Shown here one piece after another: positions 1 through 4,784 of a stretch of 6,189 nt of DNA. The notes below the pieces were generated by a model that worked only from the letters and a program-made list of their open reading frames with translations, was not told the origin of the DNA and searched no databases. The DNA is taken from assembly GCA_947630775.1 (NCBI GenBank), contig CANRIY010000095.1, positions 1 to 6,189 of the forward strand, written 5' to 3'. How positions within the stretch are numbered: position 1 is the first letter of the stretch; each line of letters opens with the position of its first letter. Position numbers and translations under genes: made by a program. This stretch comes from an uncultured Clostridia bacterium (lineage in GTDB: Bacteria > Bacillota > Clostridia > Christensenellales > Borkfalkiaceae).

Positions 1-71
1 CTGTCGCGGCGTCCCTCACAGCCCATCGGGCTGTTGAGGAGAATGACGCCGCTCCTCCCCTCGGGAGGGGG
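1..71. repeat. Palindromic repeat A, copy 1
   Basis: This copy is cut by, or begins at, the window edge. Nested arms are visible: GCGGCG (6-11) with CGCCGC (47-52), CCTCACAG (14-21) with CTGTTGAGG (31-39, one bulged T), and CCC (22-24) with GGG (28-30) around an ATC loop. A second small hairpin follows, CCCCT/AGGGG at 57-70. The same fold with compensating base changes occurs at 5176-5248, so this is a dispersed intergenic repeat and not a one-off hairpin. Function unknown. Confidence 0.75.
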
Positions 72-128
72 CATGTCTAAGGACTTCGTTCGTCGGGAGG
101 GAGCATGTCGCGGTCTGCCCTTTGTTCT

Positions 129-229
129 AAATCACTGCGCGAAGCAAAACCACGCTTTTGCGGCAGCGCACTCAATTTGCCGAACCCTTTCGACTTAATG
201 TGATTGAGAAGCGATTTTCGCAGTGACTT
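129..229. repeat. Inverted-repeat element of about 100 bases
   Basis: The ends AAATCACTGCG (129-139) and CGCAGTGACTT (219-229) are inverted repeats matching at 10 of 11 positions. Inside is a perfect 6-bp hairpin, GCAAAA/TTTTGC (144-161), and a CTCAAT/ATTGAG pair. There is no open frame of note. It could be a tiny non-autonomous element or simply an imperfect palindrome; no target-site duplication was recognised. Confidence 0.4.
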
Positions 230-248
230 GATTGATGTACAGGGAAGG

Positions 249-386
249 TTCGCTCGTTCATTTCTTTTCGAGGCCCCACGAGATTCCCCCCCACCACCGC
301 CTGCGGCGGAGCCTCCCCCCAAAGGGGGTAGGCCTTGTGCGGAGCGAGCGGGGCGGGCAAAGAAATGAACGAAATATTCGAGCGAA
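249..386. mobile_element. MITE-like inverted-repeat element
   Basis: The arms CGTTCATTTCTTT (255-267) and AAAGAAATGAACG (359-371) are a perfect 13-bp inverted repeat. Just outside, TTCGCTCG (249-256) is mirrored by CGAGCGAA (379-386), with about 8 extra bases on the right side. The interior holds a degenerate repeat B copy in reverse orientation (about 285-331). No transposase is encoded, so if mobile it would be non-autonomous. Its right edge lies one base from the spoIIE stop codon. A long transcript-end hairpin is the alternative reading. Confidence 0.45.
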
Positions 387-387
387 A

Positions 388-2667
388 CTACGCCGTTCTC
401 GTCAATTTCACTGCCAAAACGGTCATATCGTCCTCGGCTTTGCCCTTGTAGCGGCCGAGGGCGTTTTTTAAGATCTCTTCGGCGAGGGACTGCGGATTGA
501 GAGGCTTCATGCCGCTCAGATAGTCGCACAGCTCCGCGGAGGAGCCGAACGCCGCCGTCACGCCGTCGCTCATAAAGATCAAAAAGTCCTCCGCCTTCAT
601 ATTCACGCGCATGGTCGCAGGGTGGACGGCTTCCAGCATGCCGATGGGCAGGCTCTCCCCCTCGAGTACGCGGAGCTCTTCCCCCGAGAGCAAAAATCCC
701 ATGGGCGCGCCGATCTTCACGATGTCCGCTTCTCCCGTATCGAGATCGACGGATGCGACGTCGAGGCAGGAAAAGGTCTCTTCGCCCGAGAGCGCGATCA
801 GGCGGTTGACGGTGGAGAGCACGGTGTCCCCCGGCATCTTCGCCTTGTAAAAACTTTCAAGAAGGGAGAGCGTCCTGTCCGAGACGGAGCGGGCATTCTC
901 GCCGCTCCCCATGCCGTCCGAGAGGGCGACAAGGAATCTGCGCTCGTCGATCTTCAGAATGGAATGGGTGTCCCCGCTCATGAGCTCCCCCTCCTTGGGG
1001 CGGGAAGCGATGCCGAACGTGGCGTCAAAATCGGGTTTGCGGCGGAGAATGAAGCAGGCGCGGTCGGAGGTCAGGGGGATCTTTTCGGAGAGCGCAAGGG
1101 GGATGCGGAGCGCTTCCCCCGAGATTTTGGCGAGCTTCTTTCCGTCCGTCCTGTCCCGCATGGTGAGCGAGACGGTGAAGAGGGGACCCTCGCCGTAGAG
1201 AAAGATCTCATTCGTCATCAGCCCCGCTGCGGTGAGCGCGGCGGAGAGCCGCTCTTCTTCGTCCGAAAAGGTGTATTCCTCGCTCTGCTCGAGGGCGATG
1301 TCCCTTAGAATATCGCTCACGCCCCGCGCCTGTTCCGCAAGGAGCCGTCTGCCCTCCCGCGCGGCCTCGAGATCCTGTTCCATGCGGCGGTATTCTTCGA
1401 GTTGCTTGTTGAGGGCAAACAGCAGTCCCGCGGCATTGCGGCAGACGGAAGAGATCTCGGTCGGGAGATCGATGAGATTCGCCCGTCCCTTTGCCCGCGC
1501 GACGGCGATGAGTTTATCGAAACTCTCGTATACGCCCGCCTCGCGGCATTTGCGGCGGTTGGGGCATGCCGTGCAGAGGGCGACGATCAACCGCTCCTTA
1601 AAGCGCGTCCCTGCCCCCGCATCCTCTGCGCCGCGGTCGGAAAAGGCGGTCTCGATCTCGCGGAAGAGGGAAGAGACCTCATAGAGCTGTTCTCCGAGGG
1701 CGCGGCGGTTGCGGTTGATGGCGATGCGCGGAAGCGTCCTCTCGCGGTAAAAGAGCAGGGAACGGCCGATCTTGCGGTAGAGTTTTTCGGGCAGAAACCC
1801 GCAGACCGCGACGGGCACGAGGCAGGCGAGAAGGGTAAAGACCACGGTGAGCGCCGGCTGTGCATACAGCCCTTCGAAGTATTCTATGCCGAGAAAGCCG
1901 ATCAGAACGGAAAGAGAGGATACGAATCTCCCGTAGTGGCAGAAGAGCAGTCCGAAGCAGGAGAGCAGGGCGTATTCGGCCATGGGGATCACGCTCACGC
2001 GCACGGCGCAGAGGGGCAGGGAGAGGGCGAGCGCAAAGGGGACCGCGGCCGCATTCTTCAAAAATACGACGGCGGCGACGAGGAGTGTCAGCGAAAGCGC
2101 ATAGAAGGCGATCTCTCCCGCAAGATTGTAAAATCCCATGCCGGTGAACAGCCATAAAAGGATGAGTTCGCTCAGCTCGCTTCCCACGAGACGGCAGCGG
2201 AAGGCGCGGAAGAGAAGTGCGTGCACGGCGCCCTCAAAGAGCAGGGTGAGGAGCACGAAGAAGAGGGCGATGACCGCCTTTTGCCATACGGCGGAAATGG
2301 GGAAGAGGGCATACCCCGCATGGGGGTACAAAAATACGAAGGGAAGCTGGGCGAGGGCGAGGAAGAAGATCCGCTCCCAGTTGGGCTTCCGCCCCGTTTT
2401 CGCATAAACCGCAAAGACGAGGCACAAAAACGCGGCCTGCAGCGCACAGCACAGGGTCGCCACAAAAGAGAGCGCCGCGGCGGAAGAGAGCGTGTAGCAG
2501 GCGGCAAGGACGAAGGGGTCGAGCCCGCAAGTCAGAAGCGCAAACAGGAGGGGGAAGGCAGCGGGCTCCCGCATCGGCAGGGCAAAGTTCAGAAGGAGCA
2601 TGCAAAAGAGCACGGCGGCGTATTTTCCCGCCGTTTTGAGAGAGAAAACTTTATGAAAGCGTCTCAT
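388..2667 (-). CDS. spoIIE: Stage II sporulation protein E (SpoIIE), SigF-activating PP2C phosphatase
   Basis: SpoIIE is the membrane phosphatase of the asymmetric sporulation septum; it dephosphorylates the anti-anti-sigma factor SpoIIAA and so releases SigF in the forespore. The 759-residue product is a little shorter than the roughly 830-residue Bacillus protein. Residues 1-295 are a run of hydrophobic membrane segments. A central soluble region (about 300-565) contains C365, C368 and C374 in the C-x2-C-x5-C pattern seen in this family. The PP2C domain (about 570-759) has the metal-binding signatures LSDGMGSG (D584), MSDG (D701) and EDDMTV (D746, D747). The ATG at 2667 is chosen because GAGAGGTG sits 8 bases upstream. 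It appears monocistronic, consistent with sporulation-specific control. Identity is firm; no key motif is missing. Confidence 0.95.
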   Translation of the reverse strand: MRRFHKVFSLKTAGKYAAVLFCMLLLNFALPMREPAAFPLLFALLTCGLDPFVLAACYTLSSAAALSFVATLCCALQAAFLCLVFAVYAKTGRKPNWERIFFLALAQLPFVFLYPHAGYALFPISAVWQKAVIALFFVLLTLLFEGAVHALLFRAFRCRLVGSELSELILLWLFTGMGFYNLAGEIAFYALSLTLLVAAVVFLKNAAAVPFALALSLPLCAVRVSVIPMAEYALLSCFGLLFCHYGRFVSSLSVLIGFLGIEYFEGLYAQPALTVVFTLLACLVPVAVCGFLPEKLYRKIGRSLLFYRERTLPRIAINRNRRALGEQLYEVSSLFREIETAFSDRGAEDAGAGTRFKERLIVALCTACPNRRKCREAGVYESFDKLIAVARAKGRANLIDLPTEISSVCRNAAGLLFALNKQLEEYRRMEQDLEAAREGRRLLAEQARGVSDILRDIALEQSEEYTFSDEEERLSAALTAAGLMTNEIFLYGEGPLFTVSLTMRDRTDGKKLAKISGEALRIPLALSEKIPLTSDRACFILRRKPDFDATFGIASRPKEGELMSGDTHSILKIDERRFLVALSDGMGSGENARSVSDRTLSLLESFYKAKMPGDTVLSTVNRLIALSGEETFSCLDVASVDLDTGEADIVKIGAPMGFLLSGEELRVLEGESLPIGMLEAVHPATMRVNMKAEDFLIFMSDGVTAAFGSSAELCDYLSGMKPLNPQSLAEEILKNALGRYKGKAEDDMTVLAVKLTRTA

Positions 2668-2675
2668 GAAAAAAA

Positions 2676-2700
2676 CACCTCTCGTTTTTCCGAAATTATA
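2676..2700 (-). promoter_or_regulatory. spoIIE -10 box and ribosome binding site
   Basis: On the - strand a TATAAT hexamer (2700-2695) lies 27 bases before the spoIIE start and GAGAGGTG (2683-2676) gives a good ribosome binding site. The position 17 bases upstream of the -10 reads CTGTAC, a poor -35, which fits an activator-dependent promoter. Confidence 0.6.
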
Positions 2701-2743
2701 GGAAAAAACAGAGAGGGGTACAGGCGGAGAAAAAGTCTTGATT

Positions 2744-2750
2744 TGTCGAA
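2744..2750. promoter_or_regulatory. Candidate Spo0A box upstream of spoIIE
   Basis: TGTCGAA on the + strand (TTCGACA on the - strand) matches the Spo0A recognition sequence. It lies about 60 bases upstream of the inferred spoIIE transcription start. In Bacillus spoIIE is transcribed by SigA RNA polymerase with phosphorylated Spo0A, so the site is in a sensible place, but a single 7-base match is weak evidence. Confidence 0.45.
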
Positions 2751-2764
2751 AGATGAATTTTATG

Positions 2765-2807
2765 CCCCACCCCCTGCCCTCTCCGTGGGAGAGGGCAGGG
2801 GGTGGGG
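2765..2807. repeat. Perfect 43-base GC-rich hairpin
   Basis: Bases 2765-2784 are the exact reverse complement of 2788-2807 (20-bp arms, GTG loop). One arm is C-rich, the other G-rich. Neither flank has a T-tract, so it is not a standard terminator. It lies between the module 1 repressor stop and the spoIIE promoter and could still block transcription or act as a boundary. It adjoins repeat B copy 1. Confidence 0.85.
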
Positions 2808-2811
2808 ACTT

Positions 2812-2860
2812 GCCTGCCCCCTTTGAAGGGGGCGGGTGGCACCGCAGGTGACGGGCGGGG
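2812..2860. repeat. Repeat B, copy 1 (49 bases)
   Basis: Identical at 48 of 49 positions to 3931-3979, in the same orientation, 1119 bases apart; the only difference is G2834 versus A3953. It contains a hairpin CCCCC TTTGAA GGGGG followed by CACC GCA GGTG. The pair of copies brackets the module 1 repressor and lipoprotein genes. Confidence 0.9.
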
Positions 2861-2879
2861 TTGCCCTTCAGCGGCCGCG

Positions 2880-3092
2880 TTATTTCTCAAACCCAAACAG
2901 ATCGTTTGGGGTAATGTCGAACCGCTTGCACAGGTAGACGATCAACTCGTAGCTCAGCCGAATGTTTCCCGTCTCGTAATCGCTGTAATCCGACTGATAT
3001 TTGTTCAGCTCCCTGGCGATCTGCGATTGCGTCACTCCCATTGCCTTGCGCGCTTCTTTCAGGTTCTCTCCGACAATTTTTGCAATATCCAT
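2880..3092 (-). CDS. Small Xre-family HTH repressor, module 1
   Basis: A 70-residue protein that is essentially one lambda-Cro/Xre-type helix-turn-helix domain. The DNA-binding helices span about residues 20-40 (VTQSQIARELNKYQSDYSDY), followed by ETGNIRLSYELIVYLCKRF, typical of the third to fifth helices. There is no sensor domain, so an inducer or partner is not obvious. It is divergent from the lipoprotein gene across a 96-base gap holding two related palindromes. It is inferred to repress that promoter and itself. The ATG at 3092 is the only credible start: no ATG, GTG or TTG lies in frame just upstream, although the frame stays open far into the antisense of the lipoprotein gene. No Shine-Dalgarno is present; a TATGAT box 6 bases before the ATG raises the possibility of a leaderless mRNA. 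Confidence 0.87.
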   Translation of the reverse strand: MDIAKIVGENLKEARKAMGVTQSQIARELNKYQSDYSDYETGNIRLSYELIVYLCKRFDITPNDLFGFEK

Positions 3093-3101
3093 AAAAAAAT
3101 C

Positions 3102-3118
3102 ATAGGATAAAAACCTAT
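3102..3118. promoter_or_regulatory. Module 1 operator O2 (imperfect)
   Basis: ATAGGATAAAAACCTAT keeps ATAGG and CCTAT half-sites at the same spacing as O1 and matches O1 at 15 of 17 positions. Its centre is 31 bases from that of O1, close to three helical turns. It lies 10 bases before the repressor ATG, where binding would block repressor expression (autoregulation, inferred). Confidence 0.6.
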
Positions 3119-3125
3119 AAAATGA

Positions 3126-3154
3126 TTGACATATAGGATAATATCCTATATAAT
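3126..3154 (+). promoter_or_regulatory. Consensus SigA promoter of the lipoprotein gene
   Basis: TTGACA (3126-3131), 17-base spacer, TATAAT (3149-3154): a perfect match to the SigA consensus at ideal spacing. Such a promoter would be strong and needs no activator, which fits control by a repressor. The expected start near 3161 gives a leader of about 28 bases. Confidence 0.88.
3131..3151. promoter_or_regulatory. Module 1 operator O1 inside the promoter spacer
   Basis: The core ATAGGATAATATCCTAT (3133-3149) is a perfect palindrome with 8-base arms around one central A; pairing extends to 10-base arms (3131-3151). It fills the -35/-10 spacer exactly, so a bound repressor dimer would exclude RNA polymerase. 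The adjacent Xre protein is the obvious binder (inferred). Confidence 0.78.
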
Positions 3155-3188
3155 AAGGCAGAATTTCAAAACAGAGGAGAGTGTCATC

Positions 3189-3872
3189 ATGAAAAAAACA
3201 GGGCTCTTGGCAATTGCATTCGCAAGCGTATTCGTCTGTGCCGCGGCGGCGGGATGCGGCGGGAAAGATCCCGAAGAGGGCGGGGAGAGCGGCGATCAGA
3301 AGCTTTCCGCGGAAGCCGTCTGGGAAGAAGTCGCAAAACTGGACTTCACAAACGTCACGATCACGAGTACGGTCATGGGATTCGTGGTCCACGACGGAAA
3401 CGGCGAAACAAAAGTGGAAACCGTGGAATATCATGAGATCCTTAAGCTCGATCTTTCGAAGAAACGTGTCTCCTATGACTGGGGCAGCGGTCGGCATACC
3501 GTCTGCGCGGAAATAGACGGCGTGCAGTATTATTTTGACGGAAACAGTGACGGCACATGGAGCAAACGCGAGGATGAGGACGGCCAGATGTTCAGATTTA
3601 CATCGGCGATAAATTATGAACTCGGCGCCTTTTCGGATTATACATACGATGAAGCGACGGGGAAATATGTGACGACCGTGGTCGGAAAACGGCCCATGTC
3701 CGAGAGCGCTGTCCTTGATAAAACACGTTGGAAAGATTACTATGTGAAGCGCGAAGTCACCATCAAGGATGGGAAACTTGTCGAGTTTTACGGGGAAGGC
3801 AATGACGGGCGCACGGAAAGATATTTCTATACAGATTACGGCACGACGGTGGTCACGATCCCCGAGGCCTGA
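3189..3872 (+). CDS. Secreted lipoprotein of unknown function, module 1 target
   Basis: A 227-residue protein. It has a lipoprotein signal peptide: MKK, a hydrophobic stretch from residue 5 to 21, and a lipobox AAGC with the lipidated cysteine at C23, then a glycine- and acid-rich tether (about 24-40). The rest (about 45-227) alternates polar and hydrophobic residues with many Tyr, Thr and Val, ending in YFYTDYGTTVVTIPEA. This suggests a beta-rich outer-surface domain, perhaps like LolA/LppX-type cups, but no family is recognised. The ATG at 3189 follows GAGGAGA (3174-3180) by 8 bases; the upstream TTG at 3126 is the promoter -35 and cannot be the start. Expression is probably under the divergent Xre repressor. 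The protein would sit on the outer face of the membrane; its ligand is unknown. Confidence 0.85.
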   Translation: MKKTGLLAIAFASVFVCAAAAGCGGKDPEEGGESGDQKLSAEAVWEEVAKLDFTNVTITSTVMGFVVHDGNGETKVETVEYHEILKLDLSKKRVSYDWGSGRHTVCAEIDGVQYYFDGNSDGTWSKREDEDGQMFRFTSAINYELGAFSDYTYDEATGKYVTTVVGKRPMSESAVLDKTRWKDYYVKREVTIKDGKLVEFYGEGNDGRTERYFYTDYGTTVVTIPEA

Positions 3873-3930
3873 GGCGCTTCCCCGAAAGGACCCGACTTCC
3901 ACGGAGGGGCGAGGACAATGGGGCGCCAAG

Positions 3931-3979
3931 GCCTGCCCCCTTTGAAGGGGGCAGGTGGCACCGCAGGTGACGGGCGGGG
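3931..3979. repeat. Repeat B, copy 2 (49 bases)
   Basis: Direct repeat of 2812-2860 with one mismatch. It lies 58 bases past the lipoprotein stop codon. A third, diverged reverse copy is at about 285-331 and a diverged forward copy at 5257-5291, all keeping a hairpin plus a second stem closed by a GNA loop. Confidence 0.9.
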
Positions 3980-4006
3980 GTTGAAAATCCCAAAGTATAC
4001 GAATAT

Positions 4007-4030
4007 GCCCCCGCGCAACCGCACGGGGGC
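4007..4030. terminator. GC hairpin, weak terminator candidate
   Basis: GCCCCCG (4007-4013) pairs perfectly with CGGGGGC (4024-4030). On the + strand it is followed by TTGATTCTTTGATTC and could end the lipoprotein transcript; on the - strand it lies at the far end of the hairpin-rich RNA candidate. Neither side has a proper T-run, so the terminator call is uncertain. Confidence 0.4.
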
Positions 4031-4411
4031 TTGATTCTTTGATTCAGTTGTCGGGCGTGCCGCCTGAAAGGCGTTGGCGCGGCGTACCGGTTGCGCCTTG
4101 CTTTCCCCTTTCACGGGCATGATCTCGACTTTCCCTCATCATCCGGACGAAAGTCCATGCGGCGTTTTCGTTCGCCGCCACTTACTTCAAAGTCGATTTT
4201 CCGCCCTTATCATATACTGGTACATTGGTCTTCTCCTCCTTTATCCGGTCGTTCGCCTTCCCTGGAGTTTCGTCATATCGCGTACCTCCGATATGAAATT
4301 TTTTGAGAGTCTTGACTTCCTTCGGGGACTCTCCTGCGGGTTGCGAGCTTTTCCGCCCGCTTACCTTTCATGAAAGATACTCACAAATTTTGTTAGCTAC
4401 TTTCCTTTTCT
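4007..4411 (-). ncRNA. Candidate structured RNA of about 400 nt
   Basis: A predicted start near 4411 follows the promoter at 4445-4418. Reading leftwards, the transcript would hold hairpins at 4376-4365 (12-base palindrome), 4360-4336, 4333-4305 (7-bp stem), 4295-4274 (CATATCG/CGATATG), 4178-4159 (6-bp GCGGCG/CGCCGC), 4155-4127 (GACTTTC/GAAAGTC), 4097-4076, 4073-4061 (CGCCT/AGGCG) and 4030-4007. The strand is rich in GAAA-like purine stretches, common in folded RNAs. It matches no RNA family I can name: it lacks the conserved cores of RNase P RNA, tmRNA, SRP RNA and a group II intron domain V. A decayed gene or intron remnant remains possible. Confidence 0.38.
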
Positions 4412-4417
4412 GCCTTC

Positions 4418-4445
4418 ATTGTACCATAGATTTCAGATTTGTCAA
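4418..4445 (-). promoter_or_regulatory. Promoter reading leftwards, extended -10
   Basis: On the - strand TTGACA (4445-4440), a 16-base spacer, and TACAAT (4423-4418) preceded by TGG, an extended -10 motif. It starts 31 bases beyond the module 2 repressor stop codon and points at a region with no convincing protein gene. Confidence 0.65.
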
Positions 4446-4475
4446 TAGGTTTCGGAAAAATTTTTTGGATTTTTT

Positions 4476-4688
4476 TCAGTACTCGGCGATGCCGAGAATG
4501 TAGTCCGACTTCACATCGAGAAGAGCGCAGAGCTTTGCAAAGGTGTCGAGCGCGGGAAAGACGTCCTTTTTCATGTACTTCGAAACGGTCTGCGCCGAGA
4601 CGCCGATCCCCTTTGCGATCTCCTTTTGCGGGATCCCGCTCGCCGCAACGCACTCCCTCAAACGCCGCTGGATGTCCTTAAGTTCCAT
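4476..4688 (-). CDS. Small Xre-family HTH repressor, module 2
   Basis: A 70-residue single-domain Cro/C1-type DNA-binding protein. The helix-turn-helix is clear at about residues 19-40 (PQKEIAKGIGVSAQTVSKYM), and the tail DTFAKLCALLDVKSDYILGI is the usual helix 4-5 of this family. It has the same length as the module 1 regulator but a clearly different sequence, so the two are distant relatives and not a recent duplication. It is divergent from a strong promoter that drives a short RNA. Two related palindromes fill the gap, so it is inferred to repress that promoter and itself. The ATG at 4688 is preceded by a run of six G (4699-4694), an unusual but workable ribosome binding site; the upstream ATG in TTTATGAAAAAT is in another frame. 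Confidence 0.9.
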   Translation of the reverse strand: MELKDIQRRLRECVAASGIPQKEIAKGIGVSAQTVSKYMKKDVFPALDTFAKLCALLDVKSDYILGIAEY

Positions 4689-4725
4689 AAAATCCCCCCG
4701 AAAATTTTATTTTTCATAAAAAAAT

Positions 4726-4742
4726 ATCGCACAATGTACGAT
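4726..4742. promoter_or_regulatory. Module 2 operator O2 (imperfect)
   Basis: ATCGCACAATGTACGAT matches the reverse complement of O1 at 15 of 17 positions and keeps ATCG/CGAT ends. Its centre is 30 bases from that of O1. It lies in the leader or promoter of the repressor gene, suggesting autoregulation. Confidence 0.6.
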
Positions 4743-4749
4743 TTTTTGC

Positions 4750-4778
4750 TTGACAATCGTACATTATACGATTATAAT
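4750..4778 (+). promoter_or_regulatory. Consensus SigA promoter of the small RNA
   Basis: TTGACA (4750-4755), 17-base spacer, TATAAT (4773-4778): a perfect consensus promoter. The start is expected near 4785. Confidence 0.88.
4755..4773. promoter_or_regulatory. Module 2 operator O1 inside the promoter spacer
   Basis: ATCGTACATTATACGAT (4756-4772) is a palindrome with perfect 6-base arms around CATTA, 7 with the flanking A/T. It occupies exactly the -35/-10 spacer, the same arrangement as in module 1 with a different sequence. A lone half-site GTACGAT recurs at 4856-4862 inside the RNA. Confidence 0.75.
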
Positions 4779-4784
4779 AGAGGT

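Larger units (their letters stand above)
1..387. other. Gene-free, repeat-dense region downstream of spoIIE
   Basis: No believable protein gene is visible. The short open frames here run through palindromic GC-rich repeats and lack ribosome binding sites. The stretch holds repeat A, a 17-base direct repeat (61-77 and 93-109, 16 of 17 identical), an inverted-repeat element at 129-229, and another at 249-386. No T-tract terminator for spoIIE is evident; the 249-386 element would form a long hairpin right after its stop codon and may serve instead. Confidence 0.6.
3873..4475. other. Region between the lipoprotein gene and module 2, no clear protein gene
   Basis: About 600 bases. The left end holds repeat B copy 2. 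From about 4007 to 4411 the sequence is purine-rich on the - strand, dense in hairpins, and preceded by a good - strand promoter. Open frames here on either strand are short, change frame, and resemble no known family, including the + strand frame at 4074-4373 and the - strand frame ending in repeat B. The best reading is a noncoding RNA plus repeats. Confidence 0.5.

Noticed and set aside
432..469. Hairpin plus T-run on the + strand inside the end of spoIIE
   Set aside because: CCTCGGC/GCCGAGG with a 15-base loop followed by six T is terminator-like, but it lies in coding sequence and no + strand transcript leading to it is evident.
622..2157. Long open frames on the + strand (622-1308, 1402-2157) opposite spoIIE
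   Set aside because: They are antisense shadows of a GC-rich coding region; the - strand product is clearly SpoIIE with all catalytic motifs, and the shadows have no recognisable domains or ribosome binding sites.
3126..3188. TTG start for the lipoprotein at 3126
   Set aside because: That TTG is the first half of the promoter -35 box, upstream of the transcription start; the ATG at 3189 has a good ribosome binding site and begins a proper signal peptide.
3093..3929. Upstream extension of the module 1 repressor frame to 349 residues
   Set aside because: The extension is antisense to the lipoprotein gene and crosses both operators and the divergent promoter; the HTH domain starts at the internal ATG at 3092.
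3836..4120. - strand frame beginning MPVKGESKAQ
   Set aside because: It runs through the GC hairpin and repeat B into the antisense end of the lipoprotein gene; no ribosome binding site and no domain.
4127..4155. Hammerhead-like GATGATGAGGGAAAG on the - strand
   Set aside because: There is no room for stem II between the GATGA and GAAA parts, so the ribozyme core cannot form.
4007..4411. Group II intron remnant
   Set aside because: Some motifs look similar to intron domain I, but there is no domain V, no GUGYG 5' end and no reverse transcriptase, so it is not claimed.
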